Shown piece by piece: positions 54,053 to 63,432 of a stretch of DNA of 64,000 bases (positions are counted from its first letter, which is position 1; each line of letters begins with the position of its first letter). The position numbers were made by a program, and so were the translations under genes. Source of the DNA: an uncultured Sulfitobacter sp. (GTDB taxonomy: Bacteria > Pseudomonadota > Alphaproteobacteria > Rhodobacterales > Rhodobacteraceae); NCBI GenBank assembly GCA_947502265.1, contig CANMZB010000009.1, positions 100,920-164,919 on the forward strand. Reading direction: 5' to 3'. A model generated the notes under the pieces. The model saw nothing but the letters and a program-made list of their open reading frames with translations, was not told where the DNA came from and did not search any database.

Positions 54053-54088
54053 GCAGGCTTGAGGGACGGGAACGTCGCTCAAGCCTGC
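54053..54088 (+). promoter_or_regulatory. Long intercistronic hairpin between betB and betA
   Basis: GCAGGCTTGAG and CTCAAGCCTGC form 11 perfect pairs, then a G-G mismatch and four more pairs (GACG/CGTC) around a GGAA loop. It ends 30 bases before the betA start. It may protect or process the mRNA; no T-run follows. Confidence 0.5.
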
Positions 54089-54118
54089 AGTCGAAGCACC
54101 GGATGTGAAAGAGAGAAC

Positions 54119-55777
54119 ATGGAAGCGGATTTTGTGATTGTGGGCGCGGGCAGCGCCGGTTGTGCGATGGCCTACCGTCTGGGTGAAGCGGGCAAGGAAG
54201 TTCTGGTCATCGAGCATGGCGGCACCGATGCGGGGCCGTTCATCCAGATGCCTGCTGCTCTCAGCTATCCCATGAATATGAAGCGATACGACTGGGGCTA
54301 TAAAACCGAGGCAGAGCCGCATCTGGGCGGGCGTAATCTGGTGTGCCCGCGCGGCAAGGTAATCGGGGGGTCGTCCTCGATCAACGGGATGGTCTATGTG
54401 CGGGGTCACGCAATGGACTTTGATCACTGGCGCGACAGCGGGGCCGACGGGTGGAGCTATGCCGACGTGCTGCCCTATTTCCGCCGGATGGAAAGCTGGC
54501 ATGACGGCGGCCACGGCGGAGACAGCTATTGGCGCGGCAATAACGGCCCGTTGAATGTCAGTCGCGGCCCGCGCGCGAACCCGCTGTTCCAGGCATTTGT
54601 CGAGGCGGGCAAGCAGGCCGGTTACGAGGCGACGGACGACTATAACGGCCAAAAGCAGGAAGGTTTTGGCCCGATGGAGCAGACTGTCTGGAACGGGCGG
54701 CGTTGGTCGACGGCCAATGCCTATCTGCGCCCGGCCCTGAAGCGCGACAATGTGCGGCTGACGCAGGCGTTGGCGCTGCGGGTGGTGTTCGTGGATGGGC
54801 GTGCTGTGGGTGTCGAGGTCAAGCGGGGCGGCAAAACGGAGGTGATCCGTGCGCGCCGCGAAGTTATTCTGGCTGCGTCCTCGATCAACTCGCCCAAGCT
54901 TTTGATGCTGTCGGGTATCGGGCCTGCCGCGCATCTCAAAGAGCACGGGATCGAGGTGCTTGCCGATCGTCCGGGCGTGGGTGGCAACCTGCAAGACCAT
55001 CTGGAAGTTTATATGCAGATGGCTTCCAGCCAACCGATCACGCTTTATAAGCATTGGAATTTGCTGTCAAAAGCGATCATCGGTACGCAGTGGCTGCTGT
55101 CCAGGCGCGGCATGGGCGCGTCCAACCAGTTTGAAAGCGCGGCTTTCATCCGCTCGAAGGCGGGTGTGCCGTATCCGGATATCCAGTATCATTTCCTGCC
55201 AATCGCCGTGCGTTATGACGGGCAGGCGGCGGCCGAAGGGCACGGTTTTCAGGCGCATGTGGGGCCGATGCGGTCAAAATCTCGGGGCCGGGTTTCGCTG
55301 CGCTCTGCCGATCCGTCCGACGATCCGAAGATCCTGTTCAACTACATGTCACATGACGAAGATTGGGAGGATTGGAGGCAGTGCGTGCGTCTTACCCGCG
55401 AAATTTTTGCGCAGGACGCGTTCAAGCCTTACATCAAGCACGAGATCCAGCCGGGGGCGGATGTGCAGAGCGATGCGCAGATCGACGATTTCGTGCGAGA
55501 ACATGCCGAGAGCGCCTATCACCCGTGCGGCACCTGCAAGATGGGGCGCGCGGATGATGTGGACGCGGTTGTTGATCCGCAGGGCAGGGTGATCGGTGTG
55601 GAGGGGCTGCGCGTGGTTGACAGCTCGATTTTTCCGCGCATCACCAATGGCAATCTCAATGCGCCCTCGATCATGGTGGGGGAAAAGATGGCCGATCATG
55701 TGCTGGGCAAGGCAGCATTGGCGGCGTCGAACGATGCGCCGTGGATTCACCCCGATTGGGAAACCGAGCAACGATAA
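54119..55777 (+). CDS. betA: Choline dehydrogenase
   Basis: A 552-residue GMC-family flavoenzyme that oxidises choline to betaine aldehyde. The FAD-binding VIVGAGSAG is at residues 6-14, followed by the GMC signature [18 protein letters not shown] and [17 protein letters not shown]. The C-terminal active-site His region is [10 protein letters not shown] and the [15 protein letters not shown] ending is typical. I start at the ATG at 54119 with AAGAGAG upstream; an in-frame start at 54059 would run through the hairpin. Last gene of the bet operon. Confidence 0.95.
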   Translation: MEADFVIVGAGSAGCAMAYRLGEAGKEVLVIEHGGTDAGPFIQMPAALSYPMNMKRYDWGYKTEAEPHLGGRNLVCPRGKVIGGSSSINGMVYVRGHAMDFDHWRDSGADGWSYADVLPYFRRMESWHDGGHGGDSYWRGNNGPLNVSRGPRANPLFQAFVEAGKQAGYEATDDYNGQKQEGFGPMEQTVWNGRRWSTANAYLRPALKRDNVRLTQALALRVVFVDGRAVGVEVKRGGKTEVIRARREVILAASSINSPKLLMLSGIGPAAHLKEHGIEVLADRPGVGGNLQDHLEVYMQMASSQPITLYKHWNLLSKAIIGTQWLLSRRGMGASNQFESAAFIRSKAGVPYPDIQYHFLPIAVRYDGQAAAEGHGFQAHVGPMRSKSRGRVSLRSADPSDDPKILFNYMSHDEDWEDWRQCVRLTREIFAQDAFKPYIKHEIQPGADVQSDAQIDDFVREHAESAYHPCGTCKMGRADDVDAVVDPQGRVIGVEGLRVVDSSIFPRITNGNLNAPSIMVGEKMADHVLGKAALAASNDAPWIHPDWETEQR

Positions 55778-55794
55778 AAACTCTTCTTTCTGTT

Positions 55795-55808
55795 AATCAT
55801 TAATGATT
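55795..55808. promoter_or_regulatory. AT-rich palindrome upstream of the nuclease gene
   Basis: AATCATTAATGATT is a perfect 14-base palindrome in an AT-rich spacer, with an outer TTAA/TTAA pair. It lies 61 bases before the nuclease start and probably marks a promoter or operator. Confidence 0.35.
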
Positions 55809-55868
55809 TGTTAACCTTTTTGTGAATGGGGGCTGGAATGCTGCTGTTGCGACTGCCATTCTTGAGGC

Positions 55869-56588
55869 ATGGCAGATGCGTTTTCTTTACCGAAAATTTG
55901 GAAACTGCGCGGCAGAATCGCGCTGTTTCTGGTCTGTCTGCTTGCCTTGACGCCTTTTGCTTTCGGTGTGGGTGCGGTGGTGCCTGCGTCAGATTTTTCT
56001 GGTGAAATCCGGTTTATTGATGGTGATACCCTTGATGTCGGGCAAACGCGTGTTCGCTTGCATGCCGTTGATGCGCCCGAAACCGGTCAGATGTGCGAAA
56101 CGCGCCAAGGCACGGATTGGGCCTGTGGCGGATGGATCAGCAAGGCCGTGGCAGACAGGTATGATGGCGCTGTGGCTGAATGCGATGTGATGGATACAGA
56201 TCGCTACGGTCGGACTGTGGCGCGCTGCCGCGCCTTGGGCGATGACATCGGTGCGTGGTTGGTAAATGAAGGTCTGGCATTTGCCTATGTGCAATATGGC
56301 AGCGATTATATAGCGGCAGAGCGGATCGCGGCAGCGGCCGATCGCGGGCTGCATGCGGTGCAGGTCCAGACGCCCTCGCAGTACCGCAAGAGCCGGATCA
56401 AAGGGCGCACCCCGACGGATGCGAACTGTGCGATCAAGGGCAACATAAACGCGAGTGGCACGCGCATCTATCACATGCCCGGACAGACGTTTTATGAACG
56501 CACAGGCATCAATACTCGCAAGGGCGAGCGTTGGTTCTGCTCTGCGGCGGCAGCGCAGGCGGCGGGCTGGCGCGCGTCGCGCCGTTAA
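55869..56588 (+). CDS. Thermonuclease-family (SNase-like) exported nuclease
   Basis: A 239-residue protein. A hydrophobic N-terminal segment (about residues 17-38, IALFLVCLLALTPFAFGVGA) is a signal peptide or anchor. The SNase domain spans about 45-150 (IRFIDGDTLDVGQTRVRLHAVDAPETG, with catalytic Asp and Arg, then DRYGRTVARC). The C-terminal ~50 residues (CAIKGNINASGTRIYHMPGQ ... ERWFCSAAAAQAAGW) are a sunset-type domain often found attached to nucleases. It degrades nucleic acids, probably outside the cytoplasm. Its stop shares bases with the converging regulator gene. Confidence 0.85.
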   Translation: MADAFSLPKIWKLRGRIALFLVCLLALTPFAFGVGAVVPASDFSGEIRFIDGDTLDVGQTRVRLHAVDAPETGQMCETRQGTDWACGGWISKAVADRYDGAVAECDVMDTDRYGRTVARCRALGDDIGAWLVNEGLAFAYVQYGSDYIAAERIAAAADRGLHAVQVQTPSQYRKSRIKGRTPTDANCAIKGNINASGTRIYHMPGQTFYERTGINTRKGERWFCSAAAAQAAGWRASRR

Positions 56589-57985
56589 TCCACGCGGTAG
56601 GGCAACACATCGCGCCGGTCTGGATCAACGATCAGATGCCGCTCAAGCGGTGGCACGGCGCGCTGGTGACAGTCCTTGCGCGCACAGATGCGGCACGAAA
56701 TGCCGATCGGCTCGAAGGCACTGTCGCGCGAGATGTCGAGCCCGTCCGCATAGACAAGCTGTGACGCATGGCGCACCTCACATCCTAATGCGATGGCAAA
56801 ACGGCGCAGGGGCGCACCAAAACGCCCCGCCGATTTCGAGATGTCGCGCGCGATGGAGATATAGCGCACACCGTCCGGTGTTTCGGCCAGTTGACGCAGA
56901 AAACGGCCCGGTGTCTCGAACGCGCTATGCACGTTCCACAAAGGACAGGCCCCTCCAAAGCGCGCAAATTGCAGCCGCGTAGCAGAGTGCCGTTTGGTGA
57001 TTGTCCCCGCCTGATCCACCCGTACAAAGAAAAACGGCAGCCCCTTGGCGCCGGGGCGTTGCAGGGTCGAAAGTCTGTGGGCCACCTGCTCGATTGAGGC
57101 CCCGAAATGACGGGCCAATATTTCGAGATCGTGACGACACGAAGCGGCCTCTGCCTGAAACGCGCGGTAGGGCAAAAGCGCCGCGCCTGCGAAGTAATTC
57201 GCCAACCCGATTTTGGCGATGTCACGCGCTGCGGGGGAGTGAAAACGTGCGAGATCCAGCGAGGCCTCGAGCAGGCTGTTCTGGCGGGTCAGCGCCACTT
57301 GCAACAGAATCTGGAAGGTCTGCGTTTGCGGCGCGGAGCGTGAAGAGATGTGCAGCACTCGGGCCACAGGGTCCAGCAGCCGCAGCGCGTCCATGTCGGT
57401 GATCGTCACGCTCAGCCCCGCAGCCGCTAGATCGTCAATCGCGACGGTACGGATTTGGTCGGGCGAACGCGCGCGTGCGGCGAAATGTTCGGCCGCACGG
57501 TCCACAGGATCAATGTAGTTGTCGCAATAATGAAAAAAGTCGCGCACTTCTTCCCACGGGCTGGGCGTGGCGCGTGAATCCTCGCGCCCCAGCGCTTCAT
57601 CGAGCGAGGCAAGCCGCTCGTGTGCTTGCCGGTAGCCTTGATGCAGCGCGATAAACGCGCGTGCTAGCCCCGGCGCATTGGAGGCGGCGAGCCGCAGGTC
57701 CGCAAGCGGGGGCATGTCACCTGCAAAAAGCGGATCGGCCAGAGCCTCGCGCATGTCGCTGACCAATCGCTCGCCATCGCCCGCGCTCAGCTCGGTCACG
57801 TCCATTCCGAATTCGGATGCCAGCGCCAGAACAACCGTCGTCGACACGGGCCGGTTGTTGTTTTCCATCTGGTTGAGATAGGGCAGGGACACCCCCAACC
57901 GCGCGGCAAAGTCTTTTTGCGTAAGTCCGATCCGTGTACGCACTTCGCGAAGCTTGGCCCCGGCGTAAAGTTTCTGAGTGGCCAT
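56585..57985 (-). CDS. XRE regulator with C-terminal DUF2083, ScfR/RamB/MccR type
   Basis: A 466-residue regulator. The HTH is at residues 8-62 (LREVRTRIGLTQKDFAARLG, then NQMENNNRPVS). A middle IrrE/ImmA-like region and a C-terminal DUF2083 domain with paired Cys residues (CPLWNVH, CEVRHASQLVY, CRICARKDCHQRA) follow. Relatives control acetate, propionate/methylcitrate or other short-chain acyl-CoA metabolism. The target genes here are not visible. I start at MATQKLY, with AAAGGG upstream; the longer frame to 58018 lacks a site. TTTGCA repeats lie just before the start. Confidence 0.88.
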   Translation of the reverse strand: MATQKLYAGAKLREVRTRIGLTQKDFAARLGVSLPYLNQMENNNRPVSTTVVLALASEFGMDVTELSAGDGERLVSDMREALADPLFAGDMPPLADLRLAASNAPGLARAFIALHQGYRQAHERLASLDEALGREDSRATPSPWEEVRDFFHYCDNYIDPVDRAAEHFAARARSPDQIRTVAIDDLAAAGLSVTITDMDALRLLDPVARVLHISSRSAPQTQTFQILLQVALTRQNSLLEASLDLARFHSPAARDIAKIGLANYFAGAALLPYRAFQAEAASCRHDLEILARHFGASIEQVAHRLSTLQRPGAKGLPFFFVRVDQAGTITKRHSATRLQFARFGGACPLWNVHSAFETPGRFLRQLAETPDGVRYISIARDISKSAGRFGAPLRRFAIALGCEVRHASQLVYADGLDISRDSAFEPIGISCRICARKDCHQRAVPPLERHLIVDPDRRDVLPYRVD

Positions 57986-57993
57986 TGCGCGCC

Positions 57994-58033
57994 CTTTGCA
58001 TCTTTGCACTGCGCTCAAACTAGCTTTGCAAAG
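57994..58033. promoter_or_regulatory. TTTGCA repeats and palindrome, candidate regulator operator
   Basis: CTTTGCA occurs at 57994-58000 and again at 58002-58008, and CTTTGCAAAG is a perfect palindrome at 58024-58033, all within 50 bases upstream of the RamB/ScfR-type gene. RamB-type regulators of Actinobacteria bind TTTGCAAA-containing sites, so autoregulation is plausible. Confidence 0.45.
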
Positions 58034-58053
58034 ATGCGCTCACAAGGGGTGTT

Positions 58054-59298
58054 TCAGAAGACCGGCTTGCCCGCTCTCTCCAACGTCTTTTCGCGGCGGA
58101 TGACCATCCGGATCGAGATGAGCCCGAAAATGGATGTGATCAGCATCAATAGCAAAAGTGGATAGGCACCTGTTTCGGCCGTTAACAGCGCGCCAGCCAA
58201 CGCGCTCAGCGCCGCGCCGCCGCCAATCATGATCGCGCCGCCCAGACCCGACGCCGTTCCGGCCAGATGCGCGCGCACCGATAGCATCCCGGCAGTTGCG
58301 TTAGGAATGCACAGGCCATTCCCGAGGCCGATCACGGTCATAAGCCCGAAGAACGTGAACGCAGAACCATAGCCCACCAGAAAGATCGAAATCGACAGGC
58401 CGCTCCCAATGATATTCGCCAGACTGCCCCAAAGGACCATGCGGTTGATGCCAAAACGAGTGGAGTAACGACCTGTCAGAAAATTGCCGGCGAAATAGCC
58501 AACGGCCGGAGCGCCGAAGAAGAAGCCCAGCATCGCGGGAGACATGCCAAATACGACCAGACCCACAAAAGGCGCGCCGCCCAGATAGGCAAAGAACGCC
58601 CCCGAACAAAACCCCGCCGCCAGCGCATATCCCCAAAAGCGGACGCTGCGAAGAAGTTCGGGGTATTCACCGAATTGCTGGGTCAGGGATTTATCGGAGA
58701 CCATCGCAGTTTCACCCATGTCGCGCCATGCAAGCAACCAGACAGCCCCGCCCATCGCGAACAGTGCCCAGAACACGGATTGCCAACCAAAGGCCTCGTC
58801 AAGCAGGCCGCCCACTGCCGGGCTGATCATTGGCACAACAGCCACGCCCATGGTGACATAACCGATCATCGAGGCGGCCTGATCCTGAGCATACATATCG
58901 CGCACGGCCGCACGACTGAGAACCATCGCCGTAGCAATACCGGCCTGTAATAGCCGGAAAATGAGGAACACCTCGACCGAGGGGGCATAGATGCAGCCAA
59001 GGGTGGCGACCAAAAATACGGCGATACCCCATAAAGTTACGGGCCTGCGACCGAATTTGTCCGACAACGGCCCGATGAAAATTTGCAACACGCCCGAGAA
59101 CGCAAGATAGATCGCCACGGACAACTGCATCACGCTGTAGTCGGTGTTGAAATGCTCGGCCATGCGCGGCAGGCTCGGCAGAAACATATTCATGACTGTC
59201 GCGGACATGCCGGCGAGCAGGATGAGGGTAATCATGTGTGGCGGTGATTTGCGATCGCCCAAACGAACGGGCTGCAAATCCTGACGAATTTGTTGCAT
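58054..59298 (-). CDS. Bcr/CflA-family multidrug efflux MFS transporter
   Basis: A 414-residue 12-helix major-facilitator transporter. The motif GPLSDKFGRRPVTLWG (motif A) is at about residues 76-91, after FSGVLQIFIG, and LSRAAVRDMY is the Bcr/CflA-type motif in helix 4. The C-terminal part ends with cytosolic basic residues (RREKTLERAG). It would expel drugs such as bicyclomycin or sulfonamides, or natural compounds. It lies 97 bases downstream of the patatin gene. Confidence 0.88.
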   Translation of the reverse strand: MQQIRQDLQPVRLGDRKSPPHMITLILLAGMSATVMNMFLPSLPRMAEHFNTDYSVMQLSVAIYLAFSGVLQIFIGPLSDKFGRRPVTLWGIAVFLVATLGCIYAPSVEVFLIFRLLQAGIATAMVLSRAAVRDMYAQDQAASMIGYVTMGVAVVPMISPAVGGLLDEAFGWQSVFWALFAMGGAVWLLAWRDMGETAMVSDKSLTQQFGEYPELLRSVRFWGYALAAGFCSGAFFAYLGGAPFVGLVVFGMSPAMLGFFFGAPAVGYFAGNFLTGRYSTRFGINRMVLWGSLANIIGSGLSISIFLVGYGSAFTFFGLMTVIGLGNGLCIPNATAGMLSVRAHLAGTASGLGGAIMIGGGAALSALAGALLTAETGAYPLLLLMLITSIFGLISIRMVIRREKTLERAGKPVF

Positions 59299-59395
59299 GT
59301 TTAATGATCTAGTCTGGCGGGCAAGGTTTGTCTATGGCCGCTGGTACTGTCGTCAGACAGGCAAGTGTCGGACCCCAAACTATTATAACCGGCGA

Positions 59396-60232
59396 TCATC
59401 CCGATCCATCTGTATCGTACAATGCGCCTATCTTTCGTTTTACAATTTCCCGAAGACCGGACGTTTCTGTCAGGATTTCGGAAACTTTCAAAAAGTCGAG
59501 CGCCCGGTAGTTGTTCACCGGCGGACGCAGCAGCAGCGTTCGGGGATAAAGGTTCGCCTTGGCTGTCACAATCGAGTGCTGCATGATCTGGCTGGATGCA
59601 TACATGACGTCGGCTTTGCCGGGCCGCACAACGGGGGTGCCGTTGGGGCCGCCGGACACGTCGATTGCAATGACATCACCGGCATGTTCCTGCACGCACT
59701 CCAACGGGCACGGGTCGGTCGAGCCGCCATCAATATAGTATCTTTCCCCGATTTTCACAGGCAGGAACAAGGCCGGCATGGCGGCGGATGCTGCAAGCGC
59801 CTGATGGAGCGCGCCGGTGGCAAAAACGGTACTTGTCGCGGCGTGGTAGTCGGTGGCGACCACATAAAGAGGTATCGTCAGGGCCTCGAAGGTTTTCGGG
59901 ACTGTTTCGGGGAGGAAAACGGACAGGATTTTTTCAAGATTGAACTCGCCAATGCGCAAACCGCCGTCGGCAAGAAAATCTTTTACGCTGCCGGGTCTGA
60001 CTTTGAGCGCTTGAGTGATCAGCCGCATACGGTCGTTAAAGCTGTCACGAACGTAGTTTTCGATCTCGGCTCCGGTCATACCGGCACAGTAGGCGGCCCC
60101 CATCAGTGATCCGATGGAGGTTCCGGCAATTACTGTCGGCTTGATGCCCAGATCATCCAGCGCCTTGAGGGCATGAATATGGGCAAGACCGCGTGCGCCA
60201 CCGGCACCGAGGGCGAGTGCGATGGTTTTCAA
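59396..60232 (-). CDS. Patatin-like phospholipase
   Basis: A 278-residue patatin hydrolase. The oxyanion motif GAGGARG is at residues 9-15, the nucleophile GTSIGS at 37-42 (Ser39) and the catalytic Asp in DGGSTDP. These three blocks define the family (RssA-like subgroup, no signal peptide). I choose a TTG start at 60232 that overlaps the upstream TGA (TTGA) with AGGGG eight bases upstream; a GTG at 60241 is an alternative. Coupled to the COG4425 hydrolase, hinting at joint lipid action at the membrane. Confidence 0.85.
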   Translation of the reverse strand: MKTIALALGAGGARGLAHIHALKALDDLGIKPTVIAGTSIGSLMGAAYCAGMTGAEIENYVRDSFNDRMRLITQALKVRPGSVKDFLADGGLRIGEFNLEKILSVFLPETVPKTFEALTIPLYVVATDYHAATSTVFATGALHQALAASAAMPALFLPVKIGERYYIDGGSTDPCPLECVQEHAGDVIAIDVSGGPNGTPVVRPGKADVMYASSQIMQHSIVTAKANLYPRTLLLRPPVNNYRALDFLKVSEILTETSGLREIVKRKIGALYDTDGSG

Positions 60233-61881
60233 TGTCTGCACCCCTGATGAAAGCCACCGTCGCAATGGGCTGCCAGCCGCACGCTGTCTGCTTCGGTCCA
60301 GTTGTCAGGGTCGGTAACGGCAACCCATGGCCTGACATAATCAGGGCCGTAATAGGCGTGCCCGTGCCCGTCAGGTGCGGTGTTTGCCAGGGCCATATCC
60401 ACCGCCAGCTGGAACTGCGTGACAGCCGGCACAAATTTCATATCGGGCGAGACATCGCTTGCGGCGGGCTCTCGCATCCACGCGGGTGCGCGGAATACCG
60501 ATGTGGGTTCGTAAAACACAATCGGATCGCTGGAATATTGCAGGTAAACCAGACGCATGAGGCCCCAGCCGTCCGGACCTCCTGCATCGTTTGTATGCGA
60601 CGCAAATCGCACGAGCCTGCTATCGCCAATGGTCGGGCGTACATAGGGGCTGTCAGGGTCTCTTTCGGTGTTGATACCTTTCCACATTTCCGACGGAAAA
60701 GGAGGGCCAGCCCACAGCGCCCCGTCAATGGGATCGTCAATCAACGCAAACAACCCGGTGCCGTGCATGGAGGACCACGCCCCGAGACTGAGGCCGTGGA
60801 TATAGAGTTTGGGCCGTGCATCCTTGGGAAGTGTTTTCCAGTAGTCATGAACGGTGGAGATCAACGCGCGTGCCTGATCCAGACCGGAGCGCGTTTCCAG
60901 TATGAGCGCCAACGGAGATTGCAGATATGAATATTGCACTGCGATCGTCGCAATATCCCCGCCGTGCATATATTCGACCGTATCCACAGCGCCCGGATCG
61001 AGCCATCCTGTGCCGGTCGGCAGGGCAACGATCAGCACCTTGCGCTCGAACCCGCCAAGGCGTTTCAACTCGGCCAATGCGACTTTGGCGCGCATTTCTG
61101 GCGTATCGGCTTGGGCAAGTCCCGCATAGACGCGAACGGGTTGAAGCGCATCGCGTCCGGTGAAGTCGGCGATGTCAGCAGCATTTGGACCTGTAGTAAC
61201 ATAGTCGCGGCCCGGTTGGCCCATCGCGCCCCAATCAATAAGGGAACCCCTGCCGCCTGCGATGCCTGCGGTCGTGGGGGCCGGAGGGGCGGTGTCGAAC
61301 AGGTTTTGTGCGATGGTCACCGACTTGTCGAGATCGGAAATCACCTTGTCCAGTACGCCATCACGCGTGGCGATGACGACCACCAAAACCGTCAGCAGAA
61401 AACCCGCGATGTTGGCAGTGCGCGCGGGCATATAGCGATAAAGACGACGGCGCAGATGATCAAAAGCCATCCAAAGAAGGAAACCAACCACAACGAGAGC
61501 GGCAAACACGACCATAGCCACCAACAGCATCTGCACGGTATGGTTGCTGTCGACCAGCTCCATCTCCATGCGCGACCGGATACCATTTTGCCAACTGCGT
61601 GCTTTGGCAAGACACCATGCAAGAATGACGAAAACGGGAATGGCGGCGATCATGTAGAATATCCGCGCCAGACGGCCCTTGAGCGTGGGCAATTCCATCA
61701 CCCACCACAGACCCATGACGAGACGTCCGATAAGATACCCGAGGGCCATGACCAAGCCACCCAGAACGCCTTGTACCATCCAGTCGCGTGGAATGAGCGA
61801 GGGCGTCAGGGAGGCGGCAAAGAACAGCAGACTCAACAGTAAGGGAGTCATCGTCAGCCCGGTACTGTTGAAAATACGCAT
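60229..61881 (-). CDS. COG4425-type membrane alpha/beta-hydrolase
   Basis: A 550-residue protein. Five N-terminal membrane helices (about residues 10-200; for example MTPLLLSLLFFAASL and VLGGLVMALGYLIGRLVMGL) precede an alpha/beta-hydrolase-like domain with nucleophile elbow HGLSLGAWSS (about residue 390) and DGALWAGPPFPSEMW. The family is uncharacterised. I start at MRIFNS, with AAGGA seven bases upstream, instead of 61914. It is the head of a coupled pair with the patatin gene. Possible role: membrane-embedded lipase or esterase, inferred. Confidence 0.8.
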   Translation of the reverse strand: MRIFNSTGLTMTPLLLSLLFFAASLTPSLIPRDWMVQGVLGGLVMALGYLIGRLVMGLWWVMELPTLKGRLARIFYMIAAIPVFVILAWCLAKARSWQNGIRSRMEMELVDSNHTVQMLLVAMVVFAALVVVGFLLWMAFDHLRRRLYRYMPARTANIAGFLLTVLVVVIATRDGVLDKVISDLDKSVTIAQNLFDTAPPAPTTAGIAGGRGSLIDWGAMGQPGRDYVTTGPNAADIADFTGRDALQPVRVYAGLAQADTPEMRAKVALAELKRLGGFERKVLIVALPTGTGWLDPGAVDTVEYMHGGDIATIAVQYSYLQSPLALILETRSGLDQARALISTVHDYWKTLPKDARPKLYIHGLSLGAWSSMHGTGLFALIDDPIDGALWAGPPFPSEMWKGINTERDPDSPYVRPTIGDSRLVRFASHTNDAGGPDGWGLMRLVYLQYSSDPIVFYEPTSVFRAPAWMREPAASDVSPDMKFVPAVTQFQLAVDMALANTAPDGHGHAYYGPDYVRPWVAVTDPDNWTEADSVRLAAHCDGGFHQGCRH

Positions 61882-61971
61882 GGTTGGTTCCTTAGGTGCG
61901 TGCAGGTGACTCATCCGGCGAAAAATGGCAGCATATAGCGACCGCAGGATAGGTGTTCAGATGAATGCGGA

Positions 61972-62532
61972 TCACTTTGATGCGCTTTCCTGCCCGGCTT
62001 TGCGCAGTCGAAAGGCCAGCAAGATGAACATAACGCCAAATGCGATAGCCCAAAAACCGATCAACCACGCGAGCGACAATATCCCTGCATGGGGCATTAC
62101 CGCCAGAAAGATACCAAAGAGGATCGAAAGGATGCCGCCAAACACCAGTAGCCATTCGCCCTGAATCTGCTCGCGCAGCCGGATGGCCGCCCCGATCCGC
62201 AAGACTCCGCCAACGATGGACCACGCGGCTACAAGCATCAGCAACAGAAATGCCGTGATTCCGGGCATGAATAGCATGATCGCGCCGGTAATGGTGCCAA
62301 GCACCCCCTCAAGCAACAAAAGCCACCAGTTGCCGAGGCTGGCGCGATACCGGACGGAATCCACGATGCCAATGATCCCGTCAAATAGCAGGTAGGCACC
62401 GAACAGCATAACCAGAACGGCGAGGGTCAGATCGGGCCATACAAACGCGGCAACACCAAAGAGTATCGCCCCGACGCCCCGTATCGCCAGAACCCACCAG
62501 TACCGCGACAACAAAACTGTAAGGTCGTTCAT
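61972..62532 (-). CDS. HdeD-family membrane protein (DUF308)
   Basis: A 186-residue protein with six hydrophobic helices in three similar pairs (YWWVLAIRGVGAILFGVAAF; LTLAVLMLFGAYLLFDG-type; WWLLLLEGVLGTITGAIMLF), the DUF308 layout. HdeD of E. coli supports acid resistance at high cell density. I start at MNDLTVL with AAGGA seven bases upstream; a longer frame to 62694 is rejected as it is not membrane-like. It is 222 bases after the DUF2270 gene and 90 bases before the COG4425 gene. Confidence 0.88.
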   Translation of the reverse strand: MNDLTVLLSRYWWVLAIRGVGAILFGVAAFVWPDLTLAVLVMLFGAYLLFDGIIGIVDSVRYRASLGNWWLLLLEGVLGTITGAIMLFMPGITAFLLLMLVAAWSIVGGVLRIGAAIRLREQIQGEWLLVFGGILSILFGIFLAVMPHAGILSLAWLIGFWAIAFGVMFILLAFRLRKAGQESASK

Positions 62533-62754
62533 ATCGTATTCCTTTTTACTGTCTGCGCGTAGTGATCGCCGCACCATTTGCCGTATATAACCCCAAAGCG
62601 CTGGCATCATCGACCAAATTGCTCTCGCAGGCGGACTTCCTGCTTTGTGTTCACAGAAGGGCAAGGCACCAATGCGGCCCCGTCTCGCGCGCACCGTTGC
62701 AGGTCAGGTTCAAAGGGATGCAGGAGACGGCAGTCGCAAAATCCCCGCGTTTGG

Positions 62755-63432
62755 TCAGCCCATACCGGATGCATTCACATTTCGCTGTGACCGCTGGCGG
62801 TCGTCGACCCAGCTCAACACGGCGAAGACGCCGAACGCCAGGCAATAGAACAACCCGAATCCCAGCACAAACTCCCCACCGATGGGGCCGATAGCCGCGC
62901 GCTCTATTATTTCCTTCATCTCGATGATCGGCACGGGATGAACGACAAGTTTGCCCAGATACGCCACGGTTTGAATGAGCAGGATCCAGAAATAATTGCG
63001 CCGGATACGCCGTCCGAGGGCAACCCAGGGCGATACATGGTACCCTGGCCGCCAGTAATCATTCGCCAGGGTTTCTTGCCAGCCTTCCTCCATGCGAAGG
63101 TCGCCATCATGCAGCATTGGCGCAAAAAAATGAACCTCCATCCATCTGCAACGCGCGCGCCATACGTTGAAGTATCTATATCTTCGGGCTTCTTGCGCCA
63201 GAAAAAAGATAATGAGGACGCCGACCAGAATAAGCGGGAGCGGGGAGGCTTCGGGTGTCGAATACGCGATGGATAGGGCGACACCCAATGTCACGACTGC
63301 CCAATTTGTAGTGGTGTCCAATCGGGTGCGCCAGACAGTAGAACGATAGACTTCCCCACGGTACAAATGCGCTATTGCCCCAATTTCAGAAGGTGTCAAT
63401 TCCTTGCGCTGCGGTGGATTGTCAGACGGCAT
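62755..63432 (-). CDS. DUF2270 membrane protein
   Basis: A 225-residue protein. A cytosolic N-terminus with LTPSEIGAIAHLYRGEVYRSTVWRTRLD is the DUF2270 signature, followed by about four membrane segments (WAVVTLGVALSIAYS; LPLILVGVLIIFFLAQ; FWILLIQTVAYLGKLVV; EFVLGFGLFYCLAFGVFAVL). Function is unknown. It is the first gene of the minus-strand membrane group that contains HdeD, COG4425 and patatin genes. Confidence 0.85.
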   Translation of the reverse strand: MPSDNPPQRKELTPSEIGAIAHLYRGEVYRSTVWRTRLDTTTNWAVVTLGVALSIAYSTPEASPLPLILVGVLIIFFLAQEARRYRYFNVWRARCRWMEVHFFAPMLHDGDLRMEEGWQETLANDYWRPGYHVSPWVALGRRIRRNYFWILLIQTVAYLGKLVVHPVPIIEMKEIIERAAIGPIGGEFVLGFGLFYCLAFGVFAVLSWVDDRQRSQRNVNASGMG

